In this document: positions 1 through 11,724 of the stretch, piece by piece
Layout of the letters: each line of letters starts with the position of its first letter
Numbering within the stretch: the stretch's first letter is position 1
Origin: Micrasema longulum
Lineage: Eukaryota; Arthropoda; Insecta; Trichoptera; Brachycentridae
Direction of reading: 5' to 3'
Assembly (NCBI GenBank): GCA_022494885.1
Contig: JAGVSM010000240.1
Coordinates: 62,001-126,000, forward strand
DNA: 64,000 bases
Program-made: the position numbers and the translations under genes
Notes under the pieces: generated by a model
Told to the model about the DNA's origin: nothing
What the model saw: only the letters and a program-made list of their open reading frames with translations
Database searches by the model: none

Positions 1-60
1 ATATACCCAGCATGCAGCACCAAACAACACATCACACAAAAAATATTTTACTACTTTAAA

Positions 61-172
61 AATAAGCTATGACTGGAACTGGCACTTGAAGCGCAAGACT
101 GATCACCTTACTTTCATAATGATCAAAGTATGCTGCATTTGGTTTACGAATTGTGTATTAAAATATTTTGAA
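61..172 (+). mobile_element. SINE family A, tail fragment
   Basis: This is the body and tail of the window's commonest SINE without its tRNA head. It keeps the diagnostic 'actggcacttgaagcg', 'actgatcacctta' and 'atgatcaaagtatgctgca' segments found in the fuller copies near 33.95, 38.5 and 62.1 kb. It lies in the intron upstream of the phosphatase exon. Confidence 0.6.
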
Positions 173-688
<516 letters not shown>

Positions 689-731
689 TAATTGGCTTCA
701 AATATACATTGTTTGATTTTTCATTGTTTAG

Positions 732-830
732 ATTCTAAAACCATCGGAGAAGAAGGCGAAATACCAATACAACGGCCTCAACAGCGGTAGACCATCCACT
801 CCTCAAAGATCGCCCCCCAAAAAGAAATAA
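732..830 (+). CDS. flw: Protein phosphatase 1 catalytic subunit beta, last coding exon
   Basis: The exon encodes [20 protein letters not shown] and ends [10 protein letters not shown] before TAA at 828-830. The [13 protein letters not shown] stretch and a proline- and lysine-rich tail are what I know from vertebrate PP1-beta (PPP1CB). Alpha and gamma forms instead have KPADK-type tails, so the Drosophila flapwing orthology group is the best call. The TPQR threonine corresponds to the CDK-phosphorylated TPPR site of the family, with the second proline replaced by Gln. The acceptor 'cattgtttag' joins in phase 0 to the exon that ends at 643. The exon is complete; only the N-terminal part of the protein is missing from the window. 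Confidence 0.93.
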   Translation: MLKPSEKKAKYQYNGLNSGRPSTPQRSPPKKK

Positions 831-2724
831 CTTCTCTATCAGGAGAGCAATATTAACCATCATCGTTCACCCTCAAGTCTTTTACCGCATCACAAGTACA
901 CATATATTACACATTTACCCCTCTCTAGTTATATGGTAATTTCCAAATTACGAACACCCTTCATCCCTATAAGTAACATTTTCATTTTGATATGCCACTC
1001 CTCGTTAAAAGATCGATACTTTAAATATTTACATTTTCTGGAATTGAATGTTGACTCTGTGATCCGGTTTTCGCGTAATTCAGACAAGCTCTTCCACCAA
1101 ACATTTCCTAGTGACAGTAGCCAGTACTAGGGTAGAATTATAGTTGTTTTAATGAACTGTTTTGTATATTATGTATGTCCTTATTTGCATGTGAAGTCCA
1201 TTTATATTTGTAAAATACAGACTATATTTTTCCATTGATGAAGCCGTGTGCCGATGATAATTTATTGGATTAGTCGGGAGATGTATATTTATATTTTTAA
1301 TGTCACCCTTTTTAGTCCCAGTTATTGTTGCAAGAATGCTCTCCAGCTCTGCGAACACTGTATTGAGAATGCAACTCGTGTGGATGGATTGTTGAAAAAA
1401 AGCTGTGGGTTTGTTTAGTCAAGTAAAATTTTACATGGACGTATGCGTTACTTAGTCAACTATTTGACAGAAGACTTAACTCCTGTTGGATATGTAAAAT
1501 ATGTAATTATTATCTTGTTTTTATTGGTTTTATCTTTTGAAATGTTTTTTAAGAATAATTAGTCATCTTCATTACAATATTTAACCCTTTTAATCTCAGC
1601 CTATTTTGCATAGAATTTGTGAAAATCCCATGCAATTTTCTAACAAAAAAATGGTGGTTTATACATTTTTTTCCTCATTCATGTTGAGTTTTGATGAATT
1701 AAGTTAGATTTTACAAAATATCACTCAATATCTCCTTGAAATATGAAAATGGAGCAGATGATCGGTTCCAAAGAAATTCAAAGGCTTAAACAAATAATAA
1801 GGCTTATGTATTGCGGGCCACCAATCAAAGGACCTTAGGATTTGTGTTTAAAAAAATAAATTAAACACTGTTTTAAAACTTGTGACATAGTCAGTAAATG
1901 TTACTCCTTTAGTATTTAGGGCCTCCCCATAAATTAATAGAAATAAAGGTAATAAATTCTACGCAAACATTTTGATAGTATTTATGTTCTGCATTGAGCT
2001 GACGAAATAAAAATTGTATTTTTTTTCTCGTTTAATGTGAAAGTTTACGAAGTAAATCACATCCATTTTAAATGACAAGCTGGTGCTAATGCATACTTAA
2101 ATCTTTACATTGTGTTATTATAATAATGCGATCTTATCACATTTTAAACCTCTTTTCTATGCACAATGTCTCTTAAATATATATGTAAATATATTATATA
2201 AATTTGTAGATTAGTTATGAATTATATATTGAAATATACGGATTATTGATACTTGAAGATATTATGTATTGATAATTAAGATGTTTGGATAGAGAGAATT
2301 AATTTGATTAAGGTTTCAGTTTCTGAATTTTATAACATGAGGATATATCGACAGAGATGGATAATCTTTTTTAAAAAGCAATATGGAAGTCTAAGCATTT
2401 ATACGGTCTATTGGCTGTTTAAGTGATCACGTATCCCACTCGTAACATCCAGTACTTATTTACAAATATTTATGTTTGTTTATTTTTAAATTCCTTCTTT
2501 GAATTAGTACAAGTTTTTTTTAATGACAAAGCGCATAAAAACTGGTGGCTCATTCAATAGAAGCTGTTTACAAAGTAAGAAAAAATTACTAAACTTTTCT
2601 ATGGATCTAAATTTGTTGCAACATAAAAGGAATACATTTTTGAGAAAGTGAAATGAATGAAATATACATTTGAAAAAAATATATATTAATAAAACATAAT
2701 TAAAATCAATAAATAACAACAGAG
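831..2724 (+). other. PP1-beta 3' untranslated region and flank
   Basis: No supported coding sequence. Poly(A) signals of the AATAAA type sit at 1942-1947, 1951-1956 and 2006-2011, so a 3' UTR of about 1.1-1.2 kb is plausible. Later AATAAA hexamers (for example near 5225) allow longer forms. Which site is used cannot be told from sequence. Confidence 0.4.
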
Positions 2725-3412
2725 ATGCAGAACATTTGAACGTAGTTATGCAGAACATTTGAACGTAGTTATGCAGAAGCAGCCAGTCCACAATTTTGAA
2801 AAAATTAGATATTGGCGTTATCAAGTTCAAGAAGGTCAATTCTATGTTCTGCTCAAAACAACCAGGCCGCTTACATACAAAAACTGTAATAATCACCTTC
2901 TGAAAATTCCATGATGTAAAAATGTCGTGAAAATTAATGTCAACTTATACATTCCGAGGTTATATGAGGTTTCATTCACTATTATTTCTGCGAAACTCAT
3001 ATTTTAGGATGTGTAGTCAGCCAGACTTTAAAAAAATCACCAAAAGTCCTTTCACACATAATTAAATTATTTTTTGAGTTATTATAAAAAGTGATTATTT
3101 ACAATTAAGTACCCCAATGTAAACATAAAATAATAAAAGCAATACATTATGATGTAACACACATCAGATTTTTCAAATCTTAAGTCGTGTGGTTAGCGTC
3201 AGCCAGACTTTAGAAATCATTCAGTCTTGTCATATACATAATTAAATTCGTTTTTGTATCATAAAAAATGAACGCATGCATTATTTATAATTTGTCAAAG
3301 TAAAAAACATGCCAACTGTTGTGTAGATTTGATTATTCACCCTTTTCACAAAAGTGCTATTATCTCAGTTTCATTTTTCTATGGCTGGCTGCTATCTGCA
3401 TAACTACGTTCA
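2725..3412. repeat. Foldback-like element with internal duplication
   Basis: A 23-base unit (atgcagaacatttgaacgta + gtt) is repeated in tandem at 2725-2770 and followed by 'atgcagaagcagccag'. The inverse of this end, 'ggctggctgctatctgcata' then 'actacgttc', lies at 3383-3411, so the block has inverted ends. Between them 'gtcagccagactttaaa' starts two imperfect direct copies of a unit of about 180 bases (near 3015 and 3198), each with 'cataattaaatt'. No reading frame is supported. This is probably a non-autonomous DNA element. Confidence 0.5.
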
Positions 3413-3735
3413 TTTTAGAGAAGGAAATGTAGAAGACTAGAGCTTATGACCTGTCATTAGCTGGTTAAAGCGACCACTTTACACACTGTGTAATATTCAC
3501 AATTTTGCCTGTTTTAAAATCCATAAATCTGAAATTTTCTATCTGTTGATTTTAGTGAAGTTAAAGAGCTGAAACCTTTATTGTTGTGAAGACATTAATC
3601 TGATTTAATTATTTCACATACCAAAAACAATTGTTCTCCACCTCTGTTGTTATCTGTCAATCTTAATAACTCTTTAGGGGGTGTAATCCAATCTTTTGTC
3701 TACAAATATTTGGACAAACTCAAAATATTGTAATA
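3413..3735 (+). repeat. Repeat family K, diverged copy
   Basis: Contains 'gcttatgacctgtcatta' then 'ccactttacacactgtgtaa' and, after extra sequence, 'aatatttggacaaactca'. These landmarks occur in the same order in the better copy at 15157-15380. The palindromic core has decayed to 'aactctttagggggtg'. Confidence 0.5.
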
Positions 3736-3860
3736 ATTAATATCATTAATTCAGTTTCAGATCTGCTGTCTAGTGAAATTTCTCTGTTCATGTGACTTTC
3801 ATTATTATACATATTGGTTTTAAAACAAAAAAAATGTCAATAATGTTAATGTTTTTGTAG

Positions 3861-4082
3861 ATATTTCTTGAAAACTTCATTATTAATGATTTGGACGCTA
3901 AGTATCAATCAAACTTCTTGGAACAGTTTACTGATTTGTTATTACTCAAAAGTGCTTATGGTCAAAAAAGAATTAGTAAAACCAAATCAAAAAGTTTAAT
4001 TGATACCGCATTTAATTTATTGGCAGTATTTTCGACTTCTCCCAGAAGAAAAAAGTACAAGACTTTAAAGAACATTTGGTGA
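3861..4082 (+). other. Exon-like open frame, unidentified
   Basis: A 73-codon open frame begins immediately after a good acceptor-like sequence, 'aatgtttttgtag', and ends in TGA at 4080-4082. The translation starts IFLENFIINDLDAKYQSNF and ends in a basic, lysine-rich tail (SPRRKKYKTLKNIW). I recognise no family. It could be a terminal exon of a plus-strand transcript, a transposon remnant or chance. Its place 3 kb after the PP1 stop makes an alternative PP1 ending possible but unproven. Confidence 0.2.
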
Positions 4083-6134
4083 TTTTTTAATATGATTGTA
4101 AAATAATATTTGAATATAAATACATTATGAAATGTTGTACTTTAAAATCGAAGTTACTGTATGCTTTGTAGAACATAATATAATATGTATGTACAACCAA
4201 AATCCATCTTAAATTTTAACATGTTTTAATTGACAAAAATGCACAAGAGAGGTCACTTAGTTTTCAATAAGCTAAAATGTGCAATTAAGTTCATGTTTAA
4301 GAAATTACTCTCCGTGTTTATTGAAGTAATTGTGCATTGGGATAGTTAATTAATTTTTAAATTGTATATTATGATTGCTTATCTATCCTGTAATGTATGT
4401 ATTTCATTAGGATAATTAGCAACAAATTGTTTTAATGTTGCTCTGCCTTGAATTGTGAGCTAATTTAATATATATGTACTAACAAAATTATGTCATCTGT
4501 GGCCTTCGTATTTATTTATCATGATTAACAAATTGTAAATACAGACATATTGTTCATTTTATTTCTATGTTTAACACGTAGGTATCAATTCATTAAAAGT
4601 GAAATGATTTAGTATGAAACTTATGAACTATAATCTACATTGGTAAACTAGTATTTTGCGACTCTTATATTCTTATTAAAAAAAAAAGGATGTTGTATTA
4701 GTTTTCTTAAAAGTATTTAGGCACAAGTATAAGGACTAAAACAGTATTCTATTGCGATACAAAAGCATTAAATAATACTTCCAAACTTTCTTCGACAGAA
4801 TATAAATTGTTTTGAACTATGACAAATCCCACCTGGTTGTATATTTACACAAGTAATGATTGTGTACTTTTCTTGCCGTTTGTATCTTGTTAAGTGATTA
4901 TTTTACCATTCTCAATAGAAAAGTTTGCAATATTGTTTTTATTTTCTAGTAAATTAGCGAAGATTTAGCACAATGGTGAGGTGTTGAGGCCATTGTAGTG
5001 TTTTATACACAACTTACTGTTTATAGCGTAATTATATTCATGTTAAATAATATGCCTGGGTGAATGGTACTAAATTTGAATTCAGGTGACTGATGGATGA
5101 GAAACAATGTGATAGTTTCCTTATTTATTTTTTGCGCTTTAGACCCATATTTATGTATTAATATCGTGTTGTATTATTATTTAAGTATTTCATTAACATA
5201 TTATATATTTTTTTGGACTTAAAATAAATAAAGAAGATTAAAAATAAACCCTTTTAAATTATTAAAAGCACCAATCGAATGTGAGTACAGTATATCTTAA
5301 TAACATTATTTACTGGATAGTAAATTAGTGCTTTATAAGTATGTAAGATACATATATCTAAATATAGTAAAGAATCTACCTAGTAGCTAACAGAGGCCTA
5401 ATAATTATTTATATTACTTTCTCATATCTTCCTTGAATTTTAAGCCTCAGTGAAATGTCCCCTGTATAAAACATGTATTATATTTTTATTACATTATGGA
5501 ATCATATTTTTAATAATCTATTAATTTTCACCCACTTACATAAAAAAATAATAGATTTGTTGATGAATAAAATCTATCACCCTTTAACATAATTGGGTGT
5601 ATATATTAATACTATGGACATAATATTATGTGAAATCCTACAAAAACAATAATACTAGTGCAAAACTTAATGAAGATTATTGGATGAGTTAAATCTTCAG
5701 TTTATTTCTTCCGGAAAATGATCCAACATAACTTAATAGTTAGTTATCAGCGATACATCAAGTTAAATATGGTCATTTTTATATTTTTTCATCAACCCGT
5801 ATTTGAGTTGTGCGGATTTAGTTATTTTGATTTTGACAAGTTATAAATTTCATAAGAGTTATTAACACAAAACAATGTTTTACTGTGTCAAAAAATAAAA
5901 CATTTCTCAAAAGAAGTAGGGTTAAAAATGGCTGTTTTATCCATTTTTATCTATTGGATTTTTCGTTTAAAAGGTAACTACTTAATGAGGAAGTTCAGTG
6001 GTTTTTAATTAATTAATTTTATTTGTTAATAGACTATTGAAGGAAGCCAAATTGTTTTTTTTTTTTTATGTATTGTATTAGCTCTGATTTTTTAAAAGTT
6101 TTGTATTTTTTTAATTACTTCACGTATGATGTCT
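4083..6134. other. AT-rich intergenic sequence
   Basis: About 2 kb without a supported gene. 'ttaatgaggaagttcagtgg' near 5982 matches the end of SINE family C at 13950-13975 and is probably a small SINE remnant. Confidence 0.4.
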
Positions 6135-6260
6135 CAAGTTCTCTTTCACTTCTTCTCGATGAGTCCTGCTGATTTGTTAATCGACTTACCGTAAACCGGA
6201 AATATGTCACAACTCTCTTATCATTGGTTGATTCGGTAATACTAGTGACGTTCCCCGTAC
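6135..6260 (+). repeat. Repeat family H
   Basis: The blocks 'taccgtaaaccggaaat', 'tcattggttgattcgg' and 'actagtg' recur in the same order on the opposite strand at 14080-14200. Two dispersed copies show that this is a repeat. The class is unknown. Confidence 0.5.
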
Positions 6261-7150
6261 AATTCAATTCTTTCATTTTTACCGCACGTAAGAATGCATT
6301 TTTAAATGTAATTTTCTGTAGGGCTGAACTTTCTCATTGAATTCACTGTCTTATTTTGATAGTTCAATTTCATACATATTTTTATTTATGTTTACAATTT
6401 GACTCAAACTAAATATCGTGTGACGATTTCGTGTGTGGACTGCTCAAGTATGATGTCTGCCAAAGTAATTAGTTTATCTTTAGTAGATCTATTTTTGCCA
6501 ATTAATAAGAGTGTAAAAACCAGCTACCGTAGATATGCAGACGTTTTGATTTAGAGCCAGTTGGAGATTTGAATAAGATAAATTAAAAGATAACACAGAT
6601 GTCATTCAAATTTCGTGTTAAGTGAATAAAATTTCATAAAATTAGAAACTGGTTGTCTATCAAAACATTATTCAAAAGTTACTTCTGATGAAGCATTGTA
6701 AGAAACATCTGAAGTATAAAGTAAATTTTTAGCGGAGTGCGAAAGTATTTCAAGTAATTCAAAATAAATAGCTAAAAAAAATAGGGGCTTAAACTTTGTT
6801 TTATTGTCAATACATTTTGTATTTTAAACAAAGAATGAATAGCGATTTCATATATGTATGTGAAATTTTATAATGAAAAACTCTATTATATTTATTTTTA
6901 AAAAGTTGTATTTTCAGGGCCTTCAAGAGCCTCAAGGTCCGGGCTACGTAATTTATTAACAAAATAGTAAATAAAAAATCACAATATAAGTATTTGAAGA
7001 GATGTTACGGAGGTTTTGTGCATTTTTTAAAGAAAAAAAAAAACAACTTTAACTCCACGAAGCATTTCAATGTTAAGTTATGTATAATGGACATTACATA
7101 ATGTCAGAATTATTGTGCACCTACATAGGTGCATAGGTACATACATACTT
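6261..7150. other. Intergenic sequence with possible Penelope relic
   Basis: Mostly uninformative AT-rich DNA. At 6679-6720, CTGATGA (6685-6691) and GAAA (6702-6705) lie between ACTT and AAGT, a hammerhead-like arrangement with a broken stem II. Confidence 0.3.
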
Positions 7151-7243
7151 CAGGCTTAGTATTCCGAATGCATTTATAGCGCATATTTAGTATGTAAAAA
7201 CACGCTATACCGCGCTATAAATGCGTTAGGAATACCAGCCCTG
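7151..7243. repeat. Short hairpin MITE, family E, copy 1
   Basis: The 93-base segment is almost all inverted repeat: CAGGCTTAGTATTCC then gcatttatagcgc on the left, and gcgctataaatgc then GGAATACCAGCCCTG on the right. The same ends (GGTATTC / GAATACCAGCCCTG) bound the copy at 21536-21651 around a different inner stem. Confidence 0.6.
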
Positions 7244-7710
7244 GTTTTAAGTTTTATTACAGACATTGCTATTAGTAAAAATACATTTACATGTATTATA
7301 TTAATTTCATTTAGTAAATGAATATTTCCTTCAGAAAATGTCTGAACTCGGTGTAAATGAACTTGATTGGGATTTTATAACACACATTCTTTATTAGGGC
7401 CATAGTAGAGTTGACAAGATCTTTTTAGAACAATGCGTTTGAATGTTTTATGTTATCTTTTAATATGTGTGGACTCATAAAAAAACACATTAAAATTTCG
7501 GACACAGTGTAAAAAAGGTGCATTTAAGTAAAACGTTATAAATTAGATTTGACTAGGTTCTAACCATAGAATTAAGAATAGTCCAGAAACCGCATACGCA
7601 CATCAAACAGAAGGTGACTTAACTACTCATAAATGAGTAGGTTTATGTTTTGACCCATTAGTTTCTTTGTAGACGTCACTCAGTACGCAACTTCTGATTT
7701 GAATTCAACT

Positions 7711-7791
7711 ATGCCGTGTTGTGTCCTTTTAAAGTGTAGAAATACTGCTAGGATCTTAAAGAAACGGGATGGTATCACATTTCATGTGTGA
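7711..7791 (+). pseudogene. THAP-domain N-terminal fragment
   Basis: From ATG at 7711 the translation is MPCCVLLKCRNTARILKKRD and then GITFHV before TGA. The layout M-P-x-C-x(4)-C followed by KKxDGITFH is the start of the THAP zinc-binding DNA-binding domain seen in P-element-type transposases and THAP proteins. The later Cys/His ligands and the AVPTIF-type box are missing, and stops follow, so it is a dead fragment. It is probably transposase-derived. Confidence 0.45.
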
Positions 7792-9005
7792 TTAAGTAGC
7801 AAATGCATTACTTAAAAATTGAATTATTTTTCCATCTGCCAGATTGTCGAAGAAACAAAATGGAAATTTCGTTGGTGTTGCCAGGGTAGTAATTTTTTTT
7901 TTACTACTTTGCTCATCTAATGAACGAACTAATGAAAATTAGACCTCGGATTAAACGGTGGGGGACATTGGACCGACATTATCTTTAAAACATCAAATAT
8001 TATTTAACATGATATAAAAATATCTGTTTTATGTAAAATAAAATTTGTTTTATATTTTGAGTTCAAAGTTCATTAATTCAATTAGTCTTATTAAATACCC
8101 TTTACTTATCTACTCTGTTGTGTCAATCAATGTTTCCGCGTGCACAATAAAATTTTAGAGAAATTAACAGATTGCTTTTTTTTTTACCTTACATTTGTGT
8201 TATAATTATATTTTTTCCCATCATGCAACATTACTCTGCGACTTCCCGAATGCGCGCGGCAAAAGTGAGGCATAGTGGGGGAATTATTGGACACAGTCCG
8301 ATGTATTCAAATATGATTCTACGCTTCTGGACTATTCTTAATTCTATGGTTCTAGCTTATACTACTAAAATAATGCATAATTTCAGTTTTTCTATTACTG
8401 AATTTCCTTGTGCATAATAATATACAGTTTATTTCTTTGATTCCACTATTACTAATAGGTAGATGCTTTGGATGATTTCTGTTTTCAGAATTGAATGGCA
8501 AATACAGTGACATCTGTGTTTTTACAATAATATTGTTGTTAGTCATACACATTACTAGAATGAAGGCGTACTTGAGTAGTCATTTTATCACTTATTCAGA
8601 CAGTATTTGAATTTTGTGTTTGATTGTAGAGCAGGATTTTTTTCATAATATATTGTGGACCATATTCTTTTATTGGGTCATATATTATATTGTAGACAAT
8701 ATTCTTATATTGGGACTTATCATTATAAATTTGAAGCTTGTTTACTCTTCAATAAATTAATATTTTTATGCATGTTACATAAATTGGTTAGAAAAGAAGA
8801 ATTGTTATTTTTTTAATCTGTCGGATACATTATTTAATACCTATTTGAAATAGAAAATGCTCTTAGATATTTTAAAAGCTGTATTCTTTCAATAATAAAT
8901 ATATATATAATCTTACTTCCGTGTTTGTTTTATAAGGAAGATGCTCAGGTGATTCGCAGGTGTTACCATGATTGATAAAATTTGTGGTAGTTTTGGGGTT
9001 ATTCT
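7792..9005. other. AT-rich intergenic sequence
   Basis: No gene or clear repeat is supported. The open frames here are short and of biased composition. Confidence 0.4.
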
Positions 9006-9265
9006 AGAGAAACTAAAAGAGGCCAGACTCCGATGGTACTGACATGTGAACAGACAAAATGGCGATTACGTGGTCAGACTTGTACTAGATATCCACTCAA
9101 GCGAGCGCCTGAAGTCGGTGCACTAACATTTAGAGGGACTTAAGGGAGGAGCAGCTGACCACTGACTGGCGAGATGACACAAGACTTTGTACCAGAAGGG
9201 CCGACCCTAGGTGAATTGGGAAGAGGCAAGGAGGAAGAAGAGTTTTATAAGGAAGTTTATCTAGT
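9006..9265 (+). mobile_element. LINE reverse transcriptase, degenerate C-terminus
   Basis: The translation reads EKLKEARLRWYGHVNRQNGD, later LARWHKTLYQKGRP, a stop, then VNWEEARRKKS. RLRWYGHV-R is the hallmark of the C-terminal end of RTE-type non-LTR reverse transcriptases. In-frame stops are present and the upstream part is absent, so this is a 5'-truncated dead copy. Confidence 0.6.
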
Positions 9266-10060
9266 TTTATTAATAAAATTTGTGTTACAAAACCATCGGA
9301 CTTTAAATGCAACAAGGTTGTCACATCCAAAGTTTTAGAAAGTCAGTTTTGTGATCCATGTCACTTGTATCAAATAAGCATGAAGAAGACACAATAATTA
9401 TGCAATAAATCCTACTGAATTGTGTCGAGCTGTTGTGATAATGTGGAAACTAAAGGTGGCTACTTGCATTTTAGCATTCTTAAATGTCGCTAAGTACATT
9501 AACTATTTCAGCTGTACTATCAGATGCAGCCATCTCGGTGAAAAGAGAGAAAAAAAGATGTGTAAGAAGCATAATATTTCCATACAAGGAAAAAAGGAAT
9601 CTGTATTAATAGAAAATCAAAATATATTATTAAAAACTCGTGCTGAAATAAAGTTTTAATAAATATCTTCTGCCATGTTCATACGTACCCGCCATCAAAA
9701 AAGGTCAGTTGATTTCCTATCTGCACTACATAAATGGTGCATAGGCAATTGATTGAGACAGATTGGTCTTATATTAATAATTACACAAAGGTAAGATGCT
9801 GGTTTTTGACCCCTTGAACTATTGAGAATTATTATTAGTTATCGACAGATAAAACGTGTTTTTCCAAGGTTATACACACATAGATTTTGTGATAGTTTAG
9901 TTTTATAAAATTTGTTCAATAAATTATGCATTTTGAGTCTCACCATTTTACAACCCTACGGGTTAGCCACATTAAACTTTTAACCATAAAATGCTGGATC
10001 TCACTTCATTTCATTGAAGTGCAACAATCATCATTTCACCACAATAATTATTTGTATATA
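9266..10060. other. Intergenic sequence
   Basis: No supported gene. The stretch 'ggaaactaaaggtggctact' near 9444 recurs at about 14542, so a small dispersed repeat passes through here. A weak family A trace ('atggtgcataggcaattg') lies near 9734. Confidence 0.35.
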
Positions 10061-10412
10061 CAGGTGTATATTAAACCTTGTCACATCCGAAACCACAATG
10101 ATCAGTATGAGCAAGAAGACATTCAAATAATTTTTTAGAACAAATGTATTTTTTTTTAAATATCTAAAAAGCAAATGATTGCTTATTTCTGCAGGGGAGA
10201 AACAAGGAAAGGGAGGGGGAGTCTGATGCACTGACACTGCGCGGCCGCGGTCCCCTCATTTCTCCCCTGCAGAAGCAACCATTTGTTCTTTTAAATATTT
10301 TATTTTTAAAAGTTTCCTTTGTTCAAAATATTTTTTTAAATGTGCTAATATGTCTTCATGTCCGTACTGATCATTGTGGTTTCGGATGTGACAGGGTTTA
10401 AAGAACACCCTG
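10061..10412. mobile_element. Foldback element with long inverted arms
   Basis: The left arm (10061-10202) and right arm (about 10258-10412) are inverse copies. Matching blocks from the outside in are caggtgt/acaccctg, 'cacatccgaaaccacaatga' with 'tcattgtggtttcggatgtg', 'gaacaaatg'/'catttgttc' and 'tctgcaggggagaaa'/'tttctcccctgcaga'. The 55-base centre contains the GC-rich 'tgcgcggccgcggtcccctc'. TA flanks both ends. No transposase is present, so this is a non-autonomous foldback or MITE. Confidence 0.75.
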
Positions 10413-10659
10413 TATTATACCCACAACAATCAAGATTAAACCAAATTATAATAAACACATATTTATACTTTGTACTGGTGTTTAATCGAATATTATTCTT
10501 ATAAATATTTAAGTATAATACAAACATATTATTCGTCTGCAAAGGACTTGATAGTGTATCTTCAATTGGCAAAAAAAAATCTAATATAATATTGTGAATT
10601 CAAACTAGGTAAAATAAAGTAATTAATGTACAGAATCCGTTGGAAAACAAAAAAAAAAA
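10413..10659. other. AT-rich intergenic sequence
   Basis: No gene or repeat is recognised here. Confidence 0.3.
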
Positions 10660-10945
10660 CAAAAAGTGAAGGACAGGTAGAATGTTTTTTCAACAATGTT
10701 GAGCATGTCCAAATGTTTGCAGACTGGCTGGATTTCCTCCCTAGGGAGTTATTTAGATCTAAATTCAACAAAAGTCAACAAATGGAAGAGTTGACGAAAT
10801 GCAGATGTTTAAATATAGGCAGAATGGTGAATGTTAGTATGTAAAGTGGCCACTTAAACCAGCCAATGACAGGTCATAAGCCCTGTAAGTGCCTCTACTT
10901 TTATATTCCCTTCTCAAAAATGTTTTCCTTCTCTGTTACAACAAA
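10660..10945 (-). repeat. Repeat family K, inverted copy
   Basis: In inverse orientation it carries the family landmarks 'gtccaaatgtttgcagactg', the palindromic 'cctccctagggag', 'caaatggaagagttgacgaa', 'taaagtggccacttaaacca' and the terminal 'aaaaatgttttcc' then 'ctctgttaca'. No coding capacity. Confidence 0.65.
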
Positions 10946-11377
10946 TTTATGTTTTTTTCTTTAAAATTTTGATATAATCTCTAGATAAAATGAAAAAAAA
11001 AAATGTAACCTGAAATTTAATGTTCTTACTGCTAAATTACTTACAATAACAATTTTGATAATTGTGAGTTTCAATAAATATAAACAAAAATACAATAAAA
11101 GTTTTGTTCTTTAAACTCAAACATTTTCTTTCAGTCATCTTTATATCAATTTCCTAAGGGTACTATTTTTTTTAAATTAGACAGCTTACTAATTATTATT
11201 TACATAGATTTTATTTTGTGAACTGTCATTAAAATATAATAAAAATAATTGTGATCGACGCAAGGCTCGTAATTGATGCATTCAAATTAGCATGTTTTAA
11301 CAATTAAATAAATAAGATTACATTAATCGCTTGAATGATCCAGATTTCATAAATATTTTAGTATTCGTCATTATTTC
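10946..11377. other. AT-rich intergenic sequence
   Basis: No supported feature; low-complexity A/T runs. Confidence 0.3.
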
Positions 11378-11500
11378 TTTATATGCACCCAATGGTGCAT
11401 AGGCCACTGCATTTGCACACAATTGCAGCATATTTCGATAATTCTTTTGTTACAGAAGGTAAGTTAACATTTCAGGTGCCAGTCCAGAGACTGAAATATT
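11378..11500 (-). mobile_element. SINE family A, tail fragment
   Basis: On the minus strand the tail landmarks of family A appear in order: 'tttcaggtgccagtccagag', 'gcagcatatttcga' and the end 'gcacccaatggtgcatagg'. The tRNA-like head is absent. Confidence 0.5.
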
Positions 11501-11707
11501 GAAAAGCAAAAACACTTTAAAATGATCAACTGAGAACTCTCACATAATAGAAAAACGCGTTGACTATTAGACCGCAAAGCGGATTGACTGCCCTTTACAA
11601 AAAAATCTTTCAAGAAAATAATAATTCTCAATATTTTAAGATTAGTTACAGTGATTTCATTTCACTCAAAAAACATGCAAACAATATTTGCAGGAACAAA
11701 ATGATTG

Positions 11708-11713
11708 TTTATT
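11708..11713 (-). terminator. Poly(A) signal of the Nnf1-like gene
   Basis: AATAAA on the minus strand, 11 bases after the TAA stop at 11727-11725. It implies a very short 3' UTR. Confidence 0.65.
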
Positions 11714-11724
11714 GGTGGTCATAG

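Noticed and set aside
933..1130. 65-codon frame after the PP1 stop
   Set aside because: It lies in the 3' UTR, has no motif, and its composition is like the flank.
1225..1262. Hammerhead-like ttgatgaagccgtgtgccgatga in the PP1 3' UTR
   Set aside because: There is no GAAA box after the would-be stem II, and gcc/gcc does not pair.
2504..2896. 130-codon minus-strand frame
   Set aside because: It is Phe/Leu/Ile-rich from AT-rich DNA, overlaps the tandem-repeat end of the foldback element and shows no family resemblance.
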